Source of the DNA: Haliscomenobacter sp965225875
GTDB taxonomy: Bacteria; Bacteroidota; Bacteroidia; Chitinophagales; Saprospiraceae
Assembly: GCF_965225875.1 (NCBI RefSeq)
Contig: NZ_CBDDBS010000001.1
Location: forward strand, 496,001-560,000
Direction: 5' to 3'
Length of the DNA stretch: 64,000 bases
This document shows positions 23,502-32,793 of the stretch, one piece after another (the stretch's first letter is position 1; each line of letters starts with the position of its first letter). The notes beneath the pieces were generated by a model. It was not told the DNA's origin. It did not search any database and saw nothing but the letters and a program-made list of their open reading frames with translations. The position numbers and the translations under genes were made by a program.

Positions 23502-24920
23502 ATGCGCAAACTACTCGAAACCGAACAAAAGGCACTTGAGATCAACCTCGACCCACTCATTTACGGCACTTTTGCTGAAATTGGGGCAGGTCAGGAGGTA
23601 GCCCGCTACTTTTTCCAGGTTGGAGCGGCAGCCGGTACCATTGCCAAAACCATGTCAGCATACGACAAGGTGTATTCCGATCACATCTACGGGCCCGAGC
23701 CCAGTGGTCGATATGTCTGTGAGTCACGCCTGTACAAGATGCTCGACCACGAGTACGAGTTGATGAACACCCGCTTGCGGCAAGAACGGCCCGAATGTAG
23801 TTTTTTTGTTTTTGCTGACACCATTGCTGCCATCAATTACAGCAAAACCATCCAGGGGGATGGCTGGCTGGGCATTCGTTTCCAACTCACTCCGGAAGGG
23901 GAACCCAACGATCTGGTGTTGCACGTGCGCATGCTCGACAACGACAACAAACTCCAGCAACAAGCCATTGGCATCCTGGGTGTGAATCTCCTCTATGCCT
24001 GCTACCGCCACAATGATGACCCAGAGGAACTGCTGGAATCCCTGATCGATAGCCTGAGGGGCCGCGTCAAGATCGACATGGTGCGCCTCACTGGCCCCGA
24101 TTTTGACCATGTGGACAATCGGTTGCTCAGTCTTTACCTGATCAAACACGGCCTATCCGATGTAGCCATGTTTGGCCCCGATGGGCGGAATTTGCAAGCT
24201 TCGGAGTTTTTGTACAAAAAAGATGTCTTGGTCGTTCGGGGGAGTTTCCGCCCCCCTACCCTCGTCAATATGGACATGCTCAAAACGGGTTATCAACAGT
24301 TCCGCAATGAGCCCGATGTAGATACCAAAAAGACTTACCTCCTCACCGAAATCACCCTTTCCAACCTAAAATCGGACGGGGAATTGGATGAAAAAGACTT
24401 CCTGGATCGGGCTGAATTGTTGAATGCACTGGGGCAAACGGTGATCATTTCCAATTGTGAAGAACACGCTCAATTAATCAATTACCTGGCCGACTACCGC
24501 ATCAATAAAATTGGTTTGGTGCTGGGAGTGCAGTTTTTGCTGGAATTGGTCAATCGCAAATACTATGAAAACATGGATGGGCGTTTGTTGGCGGCCTTTG
24601 GTGAGTTGTTCACCAAAAATGTCAAGATCTATGTGTACCCGGCCATGCAGGAAGGCAATGAAGAATTGATGACTGCCCAAAATACCCCAGTGCCTGAAGG
24701 TGCCAAATTTTTGTACCGCCACTTAATCGACAACCAGCAAATTGTCGACATCGAAGGCTACGATCACAACATCCTGCACATTTTTTCCAAAGAAGTGCTC
24801 TCACTGGTGCGCAATGGCAATGCTGGTTTTGAAATGATGGTACCCAGCAAAGTGGCCGCGCTCATCAAGGAGAAGTTTCTCTTTGGTTATCCTTATGAAC
24901 AAAAAGAATTTGAATACTGA
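23502..24920 (+). CDS. Conserved unknown protein (inconsistently annotated, often as nicotinate-nucleotide adenylyltransferase)
   Basis: About 472 residues from ATG 23502. The N-terminal block LDPLIYGTFAEIGAGQEVAR, YFFQVGAAAGTIAKTMSAYD and the ending KEKFLFGYPYEQ are highly conserved across many bacteria. I recall that homologues are labelled inconsistently, including as a nicotinate-nucleotide adenylyltransferase, but the HxGH motif of that enzyme is absent. No membrane segments. The real function is unknown. It overlaps the downstream peptidase gene by 1 nt (TGATGA), indicating translational coupling. Confidence 0.75.
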   Translation: MRKLLETEQKALEINLDPLIYGTFAEIGAGQEVARYFFQVGAAAGTIAKTMSAYDKVYSDHIYGPEPSGRYVCESRLYKMLDHEYELMNTRLRQERPECSFFVFADTIAAINYSKTIQGDGWLGIRFQLTPEGEPNDLVLHVRMLDNDNKLQQQAIGILGVNLLYACYRHNDDPEELLESLIDSLRGRVKIDMVRLTGPDFDHVDNRLLSLYLIKHGLSDVAMFGPDGRNLQASEFLYKKDVLVVRGSFRPPTLVNMDMLKTGYQQFRNEPDVDTKKTYLLTEITLSNLKSDGELDEKDFLDRAELLNALGQTVIISNCEEHAQLINYLADYRINKIGLVLGVQFLLELVNRKYYENMDGRLLAAFGELFTKNVKIYVYPAMQEGNEELMTAQNTPVPEGAKFLYRHLIDNQQIVDIEGYDHNILHIFSKEVLSLVRNGNAGFEMMVPSKVAALIKEKFLFGYPYEQKEFEY

Positions 24921-25735
24921 TGATAAAAGTCTTGATCCCCATTTTGATGTTTGGCCTCTGGAGCGCCAGTTGTAGTGACACCGGAAGTTCATCGCATAAA
25001 CTGAACGAACAAAAATCCCAGGCAAAAGCACGAACGGCGGCACAAACCGAAGCAGCCGAGCAAGTTGATTTGGATTTGGACTACCTGATGGGGCATTTTG
25101 ACCCTGCCCAGCACGCCGATTTTGCCAAAATAAGCAGCCCCTATGCCGACCGCGCAGACATGTACATGCGTAAAGACGCTTACGAAGCTTTCAAATCCAT
25201 GCATGCTGCTGCACTTAAAGAGGGAATTTCCTTAAAAATCATCTCGGCAGCCCGCAATTTTGATGCTCAAAAGGGCATTTGGGAGGCCAAATGGAACGGC
25301 AGCCGGATTTTGTCTAATGGTGAAAATGCCGCTAAAGCCTACCCCCTTGCCAAAAATCGTGCAATCAAGATTATGGAATACAGTGCTATGCCCGGTGCAT
25401 CCCGCCACCACTGGGGTACTGACATTGACCTGAATAACCTTTCTGATAAGTGGTTTTTACAGGGTGATGGCCAAAAAATCTATGCCTGGTTGGTCAAAAA
25501 TGCGGGAAATTTTGGGTTTTGTCAGCCTTACTCTGTCAAAAACGCCGAGCGCCCTCATGGCTACAACGAAGAGAAATGGCACTGGTCTTATATGCCCGTC
25601 TCAAATAAATTGACTACTTTCGCCCGCAACTACATGAAAGACAAGCTGATTACTGGATTTTCCGGTGCCGAGACGGCAGTGGAAATTGGCGTGGTAGAAA
25701 AATATGTTTTAGGGATCAATCAGCAATGCCAATAA
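24920..25735 (+). CDS. M15-family D-Ala-D-Ala carboxypeptidase-like lipoprotein
   Basis: A 271-residue lipoprotein (FGLWSASC lipobox). The M15 zinc site is present: PGASRHHWGTDIDLNNLS carries the SxHxxGxDID pattern, and HGYNEEKWHWSYMPVS supplies the last His. Such enzymes trim peptidoglycan stem peptides in the periplasm. It is translationally coupled to the conserved unknown protein upstream. Confidence 0.88.
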   Translation: MIKVLIPILMFGLWSASCSDTGSSSHKLNEQKSQAKARTAAQTEAAEQVDLDLDYLMGHFDPAQHADFAKISSPYADRADMYMRKDAYEAFKSMHAAALKEGISLKIISAARNFDAQKGIWEAKWNGSRILSNGENAAKAYPLAKNRAIKIMEYSAMPGASRHHWGTDIDLNNLSDKWFLQGDGQKIYAWLVKNAGNFGFCQPYSVKNAERPHGYNEEKWHWSYMPVSNKLTTFARNYMKDKLITGFSGAETAVEIGVVEKYVLGINQQCQ

Positions 25736-25756
25736 TTTAATTGACATCAAAGTAGT

Positions 25757-25872
25757 GGGGCAAAAGTAAGTGCTCATTTTCCCTGAGCCAAAGAATCATG
25801 TAAGTCACTTAAAAAAACTACTTACTCATCTAATCCTTTAGCAAAATGAGCCCTTATTTTTTTATTGCCCCA
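25757..25872. repeat. GGGGC-family repeat, extended copy 1 (imperfect inverted repeat)
   Basis: The left arm (25757-25780, ggggcaaaagtaagtgctca) and the right arm (25843-25872, aaaatgagccc...attgcccca) are imperfect reverse complements. Their sequence is a longer version of the short repeats at 46499-46533 and 48969-49005. It ends 17 bp before the GTG start of the GGGP synthase gene. Function unknown: possibly a regulatory element, a leader structure or a small mobile repeat. Confidence 0.65.
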
Positions 25873-25889
25873 TATAGAGAAACCAACAC

Positions 25890-26639
25890 GTGAACACAAA
25901 GGTATACGCATCCATCGAACAGTCGCGCGCAACGGGACAAAAGCAATTGGCGGTTCTCATCGACCCCGACCGACTACGTACCCAATCGGTAGATGCACTC
26001 ATTGCCCTGGCCGAACGGGGAGTCGACTTTTTTTTCATTGGGGGCAGTTTGCTCCTGGATGCAAAAATGGAGGAATATCTAATGTTGCTGCGCCAAAACG
26101 TTCGGCAACCATTGGTCATTTTTCCGGGTAGTCCCTTACAAATTTCCGCACGCGCCGATGCCATTCTCCTACTTTCACTCATCTCGGGGCGCAATCCGGA
26201 TTTACTCATTGGTCAACACGTGATTGCAGCGCCTTATCTGAAAGCTTCGGGTTTGGAGATCATTCCGACAGGCTACCTATTGATCGATGGCGGCGTGAGT
26301 ACTACGGCCGCTTACATGAGCAATACCCAACCCATTCCGCCCGAAAAAATTGAAATTGCTGTTTGTACAGCCATGGCGGGAACCATGCTGGGTTTAAAGC
26401 TGTTGTACCTTGACGCTGGCAGTGGTGCACAACACCCGGTAAGTGCAGAGATGATCCAGGCAGTACGCGCAGCTGTAGAGGTTCCGCTCTTCACTGGCGG
26501 TGGAGTACGTAGCCCAGAGCTGGCTTATACCAACCTAAAGGCAGGTGCAGATCTGCTGGTGGTTGGCAATGCACTGGAAAAAGATCCAGGATTATTGATC
26601 GAAATTGCTGCGGCAGTACGTGCAGCAGGTAACGAATAA
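25890..26639 (+). CDS. Geranylgeranylglyceryl/heptaprenylglyceryl phosphate synthase (GGGPS/PcrB family)
   Basis: A 249-residue TIM-barrel prenyltransferase starting at GTG 25890 (no nearby in-frame ATG). Typical motifs: LIDPDRLRTQSVDAL, DFFFIGGSLLLD, PLVIFPGSPLQIS, IPTGYLLIDGG, LKLLYLDAGSGA and VPLFTGGGVRS. It joins a polyprenyl diphosphate to sn-glycerol-1-phosphate, making archaea-like ether-lipid precursors, or, in Bacteroidota, products whose role is still obscure. It is followed after 3 bp by rsgA, so the two form one transcript. Confidence 0.9.
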   Translation: MNTKVYASIEQSRATGQKQLAVLIDPDRLRTQSVDALIALAERGVDFFFIGGSLLLDAKMEEYLMLLRQNVRQPLVIFPGSPLQISARADAILLLSLISGRNPDLLIGQHVIAAPYLKASGLEIIPTGYLLIDGGVSTTAAYMSNTQPIPPEKIEIAVCTAMAGTMLGLKLLYLDAGSGAQHPVSAEMIQAVRAAVEVPLFTGGGVRSPELAYTNLKAGADLLVVGNALEKDPGLLIEIAAAVRAAGNE

Positions 26640-26642
26640 CAA

Positions 26643-27590
26643 ATGCAAGGAACAGTCATAAAGTCGACGGGGAGTTGGTACAATGTGCGAATGGAAGACG
26701 GACAAGTGTTGGAATGCCGTACGGTAGGTAAAATGCGTTTGAACGACTTGCCACTCACCAACCCCATCGCTGTCGGGGATGAAGTGGTGTTTGAAATGGA
26801 AAATGAAACGGGGAACGGTCTGATAAAAGGCATCATGCCCCGCCGCAATTACGTGGTACGCCAATCTCCTCGCCGCAAACACGATTTGCACCTTTTAGCC
26901 AGCAACATCGATCAGGCTTTGCTGGTCACCACCATTACCCAACCAAAACTCAAACAAGGTTTCATCGATCGCTTTTTGCTGATGGTAGAACCCTATGAGA
27001 TCCCTACCATTATTGTCTTCAACAAAGCGGATTTGTACAACGACGAAGACCTGGAAGTATATGCATACCTGGAGGATCTTTATCAGGGCTTAGGCTACAC
27101 CGTCATTTTGGCCTCAGCCATGACCGGCGATGGCGTCGCTGAGTTGAAGGCCCAATTGAAAGACAAAGTCACGATGCTGAGTGGCCAGTCGGGTGTAGGA
27201 AAGTCGAGTTTACTCAATCAGATCCAAGCCAACCTGGAATTGCGCGTAGGTGAAATTTCGGATTGGTCAGGCAAAGGGCAGCACACTACCACTTTTGCCG
27301 AAATGCATCCTCTGGACATGGGCGGGCAAATCATTGATACTCCGGGTATCAAAACCCTCAGTTTTATCCATTTGGAACCCAACCAGGTAGCCCATAATTT
27401 CCGGGAGATTTTCGCTCTATCCCCCCAATGCCGCTTCGGCGGAGCCTGCCTACACCGCAACGAACCAAAATGTGCGGTAAAAGCAGCAGTGGAAAGGGAA
27501 GAAATCAGCTCCCTACGCTATGAGAACTATTTGTACATTCTACAGGAAATTGAAGATTTGAATCATTGGGAGCGGAAGAAAGGAATGTAA
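26643..27590 (+). CDS. rsgA: Ribosome small-subunit-dependent GTPase RsgA
   Basis: A 315-residue circularly permuted GTPase. N-terminal OB-fold (GTVIKSTGSWYNVRMEDG), then NKADL (G4) preceding G1 GQSGVGKSSLLNQI, G3 DTPGIKTLSF, and the C-terminal zinc site CRFGGACLHRNEPKCAV. It assists late maturation of the 30S subunit. It is directly behind the GGGP synthase gene. Confidence 0.95.
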   Translation: MQGTVIKSTGSWYNVRMEDGQVLECRTVGKMRLNDLPLTNPIAVGDEVVFEMENETGNGLIKGIMPRRNYVVRQSPRRKHDLHLLASNIDQALLVTTITQPKLKQGFIDRFLLMVEPYEIPTIIVFNKADLYNDEDLEVYAYLEDLYQGLGYTVILASAMTGDGVAELKAQLKDKVTMLSGQSGVGKSSLLNQIQANLELRVGEISDWSGKGQHTTTFAEMHPLDMGGQIIDTPGIKTLSFIHLEPNQVAHNFREIFALSPQCRFGGACLHRNEPKCAVKAAVEREEISSLRYENYLYILQEIEDLNHWERKKGM

Positions 27591-27599
27591 GGTTAATGA

Positions 27600-28937
27600 T
27601 CAAACATGTCTTCCACTCAGCCAATAAAACCGCCACGTGAACCACACCGCCTGGGTACTCAAAGCGATCAAAAACCCAACCCACACTCCCTTTACCCCCC
27701 ATCCCAATTGGAAGGTCAGCCAATAGGCTATAGGCATGCCAAGGAGCCAATAGGCCACAAAAGATATAATTGAGGGCATTCGAGTATCCTCCATTCCCCT
27801 CAGCAATGAAATGCCTACCGATTGCATGGCATCAGAAACCTGGAACAACCCGGCAATGACGATCAATGCAGAGGCGATGTCCCAAACTTTGGAATCTTCG
27901 ATAAAAGCCCTGGCAATACTGCCCGAGCCAAACATAAAACACAAGGCAGGAATCAGTACCAGTGTCACGGCTAAAAACATTGCCGAAAAGCCCGACAAGC
28001 GAATTTGGCTGTGGTTTTTTTGACCAAAAGCTTGTCCAATCCGAATCGATCCGGCCGTCCCAATGGCCATCAGCACCACAAACGTGGTACTCGCCAAAGT
28101 CATCGCTACCTGATGACCTGCAAGTGAGTATTTTCCCAAATGTCCAACCCATACCGCGCCCAAAGAATAAGCCGAATATTCTATCAAAGCTTGTCCGCTA
28201 ACGGGCAAGGCCAATCCAATAAATTCCCTTGTTTTTGCCCAAATTTCATCTTTATGAATCACTGCATTCATGATCGTTTTGAATCGGGCACCGCGCCGTA
28301 AATAGACAATTAAACCGATCAGCTGAGCAACAATGGTGAGAAAGAATGAAAGCCCCAGGCCCGCTACTCCCAGTTGAGGAATGCCTCCTATACCAAAAAC
28401 AAAAATCCAATTGAGGGTGCCCCCCAAAAGGGCTCCTGCCAGGGAAAATACCAAACCAACTTTGGTCATCGACAGCCCATCAATGAAGTAGATGAGGTTA
28501 AAATACAAGGACATCATGGGCAATTGAGCAATCAATATCCAAAGATAGGGCTGTGCCAATCTGGCCACATCCTGCTCATGTCCCAGGAGTTGAAAATTAA
28601 GTGCAATCACAATCAACACAATCCCTTCCACCAAGGAAAAAAGGAATGAGGTGATTCCACTCGCATATAAAATTCGTTTGACTTCAGCCGGGTCGTCTCT
28701 TTCGTCTGCCGCGGCCACTAAGGGCGAGGTCATTGACAAACCTCCGATGCCGATCAGGGCAACCAACCAAAAGATGGGGTTGGTTGCTCCGGCTGCAGCA
28801 ACGTCGGTAACATTCACTTGTCCAATCATAAAAGTGCCCAAAGTAGCCAGCAACATGCTGCTCAATTCGGCCAGGGCAATAGGCAAACCTAGGTGAAAAA
28901 GGATGCGCAGTTCGGTACGGAAAGGCTGTAGGTTCAT
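27600..28937 (-). CDS. MATE-family multidrug/Na+ efflux transporter
   Basis: About 445 residues starting at ATG 28935-28937 (MNLQPFRTELRILFHLGLP); a longer in-frame extension upstream is not credible because it runs into the 29-kb inverted repeat. Twelve hydrophobic segments in two halves: the first has LPIALAELSSMLLATLGTFMIG and the second has LALPVSGQALIEYSAYSLG, the characteristic MATE placement. NorM-type antiporter of cationic compounds; substrates are not assignable. It converges on rsgA. Confidence 0.9.
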   Translation of the reverse strand: MNLQPFRTELRILFHLGLPIALAELSSMLLATLGTFMIGQVNVTDVAAAGATNPIFWLVALIGIGGLSMTSPLVAAADERDDPAEVKRILYASGITSFLFSLVEGIVLIVIALNFQLLGHEQDVARLAQPYLWILIAQLPMMSLYFNLIYFIDGLSMTKVGLVFSLAGALLGGTLNWIFVFGIGGIPQLGVAGLGLSFFLTIVAQLIGLIVYLRRGARFKTIMNAVIHKDEIWAKTREFIGLALPVSGQALIEYSAYSLGAVWVGHLGKYSLAGHQVAMTLASTTFVVLMAIGTAGSIRIGQAFGQKNHSQIRLSGFSAMFLAVTLVLIPALCFMFGSGSIARAFIEDSKVWDIASALIVIAGLFQVSDAMQSVGISLLRGMEDTRMPSIISFVAYWLLGMPIAYWLTFQLGWGVKGVWVGFLIALSTQAVWFTWRFYWLSGRHV

Positions 28938-29046
28938 ATGTACGGGTTGGCAGCGGCCAGCGTTTGTCGAATGATGGTACTTGAACAAACAAAGATCGAC
29001 ATAAAGTTTCATCGATCTTTGAAATTTTAGTTTCATTAGACAAACT

Positions 29047-29176
29047 AGCTGGTACAAGTCTCCAGACTTGTACCAACATTTTCGCGTCTCTGACGCACGG
29101 GCAACCCGGACACACCGAGCAAACACACACGTCAAAGACGTGTTGATATTGGTACAAGTCTGGAGACTTGTACCAG
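29047..29176. repeat. 130-bp inverted repeat built from two copies of a 24-bp palindrome
   Basis: The 24-nt palindrome beginning ggtacaagtctcc lies at 29051-29074, and its exact reverse complement at 29151-29174. With flanks, the outer arms (29047-29080 and 29146-29176) pair with only a few mismatches. Further small hairpins lie inside: gcgtc/gacgc (29084-29096) and cacgtc/gacgtg (~29128-29142). It sits upstream of the MATE gene and after the 3' end of the cytochrome gene. Possible terminator or palindromic element. Confidence 0.8.
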
Positions 29177-29228
29177 CGCCAGTGTCTAGAGTTAAAACTG
29201 GTCCCTCTGGCCCAAAACCCGGAACTCC

Positions 29229-30182
29229 TTATCTGACCCTAGCCACCGCATTATCCGTAGCTGGCACCGTACGCAAAAAAGCATAAATAGCGCTGATCTC
29301 TTCATCAGTCATTACCGTAAACTTGGGCATAGCTGCACTCAATGAGCCTCCACCCCGGCGTTTGCCAAAACGTACCGCTTCCGCAAATTCTGCTTCCGTC
29401 CATTTGCCAATACCATGCTCAGGATGTGGAGTCAGGTTGGCCGAGGGTATCTCGCGCAAATCAGTAGGATCAATCAATATGTTGCCTCCAGCCAGGTAAC
29501 CTTTCGATTTTTCAGGCTCGAAGGCGTTGTTGGACGCAAAATTGGCGGAGTGACAGTTGTAACAATCTACCCCTCCATGCACCAGATAACGTCCGTAGGC
29601 TACTTTGTCCGTAACCGGTGGTGCCACAATCGGTTTTTCTGGATACGGGAAAGGTTTAAACACGGTATTGGTCAAAAACTTGGTAAAAAAGGTAGGCTGG
29701 CAAGGTGGACTTGATTTGGCAACAGGGTCCAACTGTGGTGCATCTGAACGCAAATAAGCTACAATGCTGTATATATCTTCGTCCGATAAGCGAGGAAAAC
29801 CGGTCATGATGTAAGAATAAGAACCGTCACGCTTAATTCCGGTACGCAAAAAATGGATCAGTTCACCATCGGTATAACGACCTGCACCGTGGGTTTTGTC
29901 GCGGGTAATATTGCCTGAGTGCACGTAACCAAACATAGCGGGAACATCAACCATGTGTTTCCCACTTAATTTATTGCCTTCGCCTCGATGGCATTCGGCA
30001 CAGATCAGGGTTACGAGGTGCTCACCTCGCTCCAGGCGAGTAGAGTCAGGTTTCACCGTTATTTTGACATCTTTAGGCTCGTAGGTAGGTACACCTCTGA
30101 ATTGAATAAAAGCCGCTCCAGCAGCAACCAACAATACAACAGCAAGGACTAAAAATCCGAGTACTCGAAAAACCTTCTTCAT
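29229..30182 (-). CDS. Membrane-anchored dihaem cytochrome c
   Basis: A 317-residue protein with one N-terminal membrane anchor (VLGFLVLAVVLLVAAGAAFIQ). Two CxxCH haem sites: LICAECHRGEGN (~residue 60) and DCYNCHSANF (~200). Distal Met ligands are plausible in MTGFPRLSD and PKFTVMTDEE. It probably shuttles electrons at the periplasmic face of the inner membrane. No oxidase or dehydrogenase gene is adjacent, so its partner is unknown; the molybdenum hydroxylase at 16-18.6 kb lacks a FAD subunit, but linking the two is speculation. Confidence 0.88.
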   Translation of the reverse strand: MKKVFRVLGFLVLAVVLLVAAGAAFIQFRGVPTYEPKDVKITVKPDSTRLERGEHLVTLICAECHRGEGNKLSGKHMVDVPAMFGYVHSGNITRDKTHGAGRYTDGELIHFLRTGIKRDGSYSYIMTGFPRLSDEDIYSIVAYLRSDAPQLDPVAKSSPPCQPTFFTKFLTNTVFKPFPYPEKPIVAPPVTDKVAYGRYLVHGGVDCYNCHSANFASNNAFEPEKSKGYLAGGNILIDPTDLREIPSANLTPHPEHGIGKWTEAEFAEAVRFGKRRGGGSLSAAMPKFTVMTDEEISAIYAFLRTVPATDNAVARVR

Positions 30183-30397
30183 GATTTTAGGTATTTTAGG
30201 TGAATTACAGACACGTACGAAAAGAATGAGGTTGCGGATTATGGACCTATTTTTTTGCCATAAAAAACCTCAAAAATTACGTGTTGATCCACCTGGTGAT
30301 CCAAACTTGGTTAATGTGCTAAAACCGAAAAGAGGAGTCAAATAACGGATTTAAAAGTAATACTATTTCTAAATACCTTGTTAGTCTTTATATGGTC

Positions 30398-31249
30398 TTA
30401 TTTTTGAAAGCGTAAAATTTTTGTGCCATCCCAAGCCACAATCCAGTTCGGCAGTCCGCAAAAAAGCAGCAAGTTATTGGGTAATCCTTGGAGGGGTTGG
30501 GCGTTGCCTATCGTTTCTCCCACGTAATAGCTCCCCTGTTGGCGGTACAAAAGGTATTGATCAAAAGTTTGCAACTGTTCAACACCCACCAGTGGCAAGA
30601 AGGCTTGAAACTGGGCAAAAAGATCAAAACTCAATACGCCTTGTTCAGGGTCAACGAGGTACACCCCTCTTTCATTACAAACCAACTGATTGGGACTAAA
30701 GCGGCGCCCTAAAAGCAGGCTCAAGTCCTGACTGGAGCTTTTGATGTTGCCTTGCCGATCCATCCGGTTAAGGGTGTTGAGCCCTGCATCATAAATCCAG
30801 ACCTGGCGATCCCGACTCAGCGCAACCAGTGTTGGCAAGGGAAATTGTTCAGCCTTCAGGCGTATATCCGCTGTAACATTGAGGGTCCGGTCCAAAAAAA
30901 TAAGGGTCTGATAATCCGGGTAATACAACAGGATATCGAAGGGATCGCTGACATCTATTTTGCTCAAGTTGCCCAAATAACGGTTGCTGAATTCAAAAAG
31001 CACCTTGCCTTGTTCAGTACACTTGTACAAGACCTGACGCGGTGAAACGAAATAAATTTGTTTGAGTTTATCGCTGCCCAACACCTGAACCTGAGCATCA
31101 AAACTGTAGGCCAAAGGGATACTGTCTACCTTTTGGGCAAGGGCCAGATGGTCCAAAAAAAAGAAAACAAGGCAAACCAATAAAGACCTAAGGGCCAAAG
31201 ACCTGTCCTTGAGGGTTTTCAAAAAACTGTATTTCCAGATTTTCACCAT
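30398..31249 (-). CDS. Hypothetical exported beta-propeller-like protein
   Basis: About 283 residues with a signal peptide (SLLVCLVFFFLDHLALAQ). The mature part shows repeated ~45-residue blocks that could be propeller blades (LKQIYFVSPRQVLYKCTEQG, PTLVALSRDRQVWIYDAG, NQLVCNERGVYLVDPEQG). ATG at 31249 overlaps lpxH by 62 bp; a TTG at 31196-31198 would give a standard-length signal peptide with only an 11-bp overlap and may be the true start. No family recognised. Confidence 0.65.
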   Translation of the reverse strand: MVKIWKYSFLKTLKDRSLALRSLLVCLVFFFLDHLALAQKVDSIPLAYSFDAQVQVLGSDKLKQIYFVSPRQVLYKCTEQGKVLFEFSNRYLGNLSKIDVSDPFDILLYYPDYQTLIFLDRTLNVTADIRLKAEQFPLPTLVALSRDRQVWIYDAGLNTLNRMDRQGNIKSSSQDLSLLLGRRFSPNQLVCNERGVYLVDPEQGVLSFDLFAQFQAFLPLVGVEQLQTFDQYLLYRQQGSYYVGETIGNAQPLQGLPNNLLLFCGLPNWIVAWDGTKILRFQK

Positions 31250-31955
31250 CGAATACTGCGTAAGAATTGTAATGCAACCATTCACCCAAATTGATATAAC
31301 GACTCTTTCCATTTTTTAGCACACAATCGATGGGCAAATGCCGGTGACCAAAGATGTAAAAATCAGCAGGTTTGCGCTCCAGTTGGTCATTGATATAAAC
31401 GAGTAGCCATTCATTTTCAGGGCCTAAAAACTGCGCCTGCGGAGGATGTACACTGCGGCTTCGACCTGACCAAAATTGGGCCACCCCCATGCCAAAATTG
31501 GGATGTAAACGGGCAAAACACCATTGAAAAAAAGGGTTGGCAAAAATATGTTTGAGCATTTTGTAACCGTAGTCTCCGGGGCCAAGGCCATCACCGTGGC
31601 CAATCAAAAAGCTTTTCCCATTGATTTCTCTCATGATGGGTTGTCGATGAATCGGAATACCAAATTCATCCTCAAAATAGCGAAACATCCACATATCGTG
31701 ATTCCCCGTAAAAAACTGAATGGGGATACCTGCGTCGCGCAACTCAGCTAGTTTGCCCAAAAATCGGGTATACCCTTTTGGAATGACTCTTTTGTATTCA
31801 AACCAAAAATCGAATAAATCTCCAACCAGAAAAATCTCCTGAGCATCTACGCTGATTTGATCCAACCAGCGCAACAATTGCCGCTCTCTTTCCTGGCTAC
31901 TGTATTTTCCGGGCACCCCGAGGTGAAAATCAGAGGCGAAATAAGTTTTTTGCAT
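31188..31955 (-). CDS. lpxH: UDP-2,3-diacylglucosamine diphosphatase LpxH (calcineurin-like)
   Basis: A 255-residue metallophosphoesterase: SDFHLGVPG, LVGDLFDFWFEY, FTGNHDMW, IGHGDGLGPGDYGYK and FGHRHLPID give the complete dimetal site and the lipid A-type insertion. It hydrolyses UDP-2,3-diacylglucosamine to lipid X at the inner membrane in lipid A synthesis. The downstream hypothetical exported protein overlaps its 3' end. Confidence 0.88.
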   Translation of the reverse strand: MQKTYFASDFHLGVPGKYSSQERERQLLRWLDQISVDAQEIFLVGDLFDFWFEYKRVIPKGYTRFLGKLAELRDAGIPIQFFTGNHDMWMFRYFEDEFGIPIHRQPIMREINGKSFLIGHGDGLGPGDYGYKMLKHIFANPFFQWCFARLHPNFGMGVAQFWSGRSRSVHPPQAQFLGPENEWLLVYINDQLERKPADFYIFGHRHLPIDCVLKNGKSRYINLGEWLHYNSYAVFDGENLEIQFFENPQGQVFGP

Positions 31956-31999
31956 AAGGCATTAATTCTGCATTTTTGTTGCCACAAAATAATGAAACA

Positions 32000-32788
32000 A
32001 TGGATTTAAATCTTCAGGGCAAAAACGCGCTCGTCAGTGGCAGCAGCAAAGGAATTGGTAAGGCCATCGCCATTGAGCTGGCCAAACTAGGCGCAAATGT
32101 AACACTTATGGCGCGCTCTGCGGAGTTATTGGCAGAAGTTGTACAGGAATTGGAGCAAAATCACCCACATCAACAGCATGATTTTTTGGTAGCTGATTTT
32201 AACAAGCGGGAAGAATTGCACCAACGGGTCCACGGTTTGGTGACTTTAAAGCCCATTCATATCCTGGTCAACAATACCGGAGGGCCCAATGGCGGTGCCA
32301 TTCTGGACGCCAAACCAGAACAATTCCTCGAAGCTTTCCAAAATCACGTCCTGTGTAACCACCTCCTGGCTCAATTGGTCATCCCTCAAATGAAGGCAGC
32401 AGGCTTTGGTCGCATCGTAAACATCGTTTCTACTTCAGTGAGGGTACCTCTCGACAATTTGGGGGTTTCCAATACTACCCGTGGGGCGGTAGCCTCCTGG
32501 GCAAAGACCCTTGCTAACGAAATTGCTGCCACTGGCATCACCGTAAACAATGTTTTACCTGGTTTCACCAAAACTGAACGACTGGAAGAAGTCCTCGGAG
32601 GAGCTGCCCAACGCAAAGGCATTTCCCTTGAACAAGAGATGGATCAAGCCCGGGAAACCATCCCCGCCAAACGTTTTGGCACGCCTGAAGAAATTGCCTC
32701 AGTTGCCGCTTTTTTGTGTACACCTGCCGCTGCTTACGTGACAGGTACCAGTATCTTGGTTGACGGGGGAAGAACGCGAGTCATTTAG
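32000..32788 (+). CDS. Short-chain dehydrogenase/reductase with altered catalytic residues
   Basis: About 262 residues from ATG 32000. Cofactor motif GSSKGIGKAIA and NNTGG are standard for NAD(P)-binding SDRs, and the Ser region is IVNIVSTSVRVPLDN. At the place where YxxxK is expected the sequence is LGVSNTTRGAVASWAK, so Tyr becomes Ser and Lys becomes Arg. C-terminal GTSILVDGG is normal. This substituted type is known in a divergent FabG-like branch. The activity may be altered or lost; a binding or regulatory role is possible. Confidence 0.85.
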   Translation: MDLNLQGKNALVSGSSKGIGKAIAIELAKLGANVTLMARSAELLAEVVQELEQNHPHQQHDFLVADFNKREELHQRVHGLVTLKPIHILVNNTGGPNGGAILDAKPEQFLEAFQNHVLCNHLLAQLVIPQMKAAGFGRIVNIVSTSVRVPLDNLGVSNTTRGAVASWAKTLANEIAATGITVNNVLPGFTKTERLEEVLGGAAQRKGISLEQEMDQARETIPAKRFGTPEEIASVAAFLCTPAAAYVTGTSILVDGGRTRVI

Positions 32789-32793
32789 CGATC

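Noticed and set aside
27600..29135. Long N-terminal extension of the MATE gene
   Set aside because: The extra residues are translated from the inverted-repeat element and have no transporter features; ATG 28937 begins the conserved protein.
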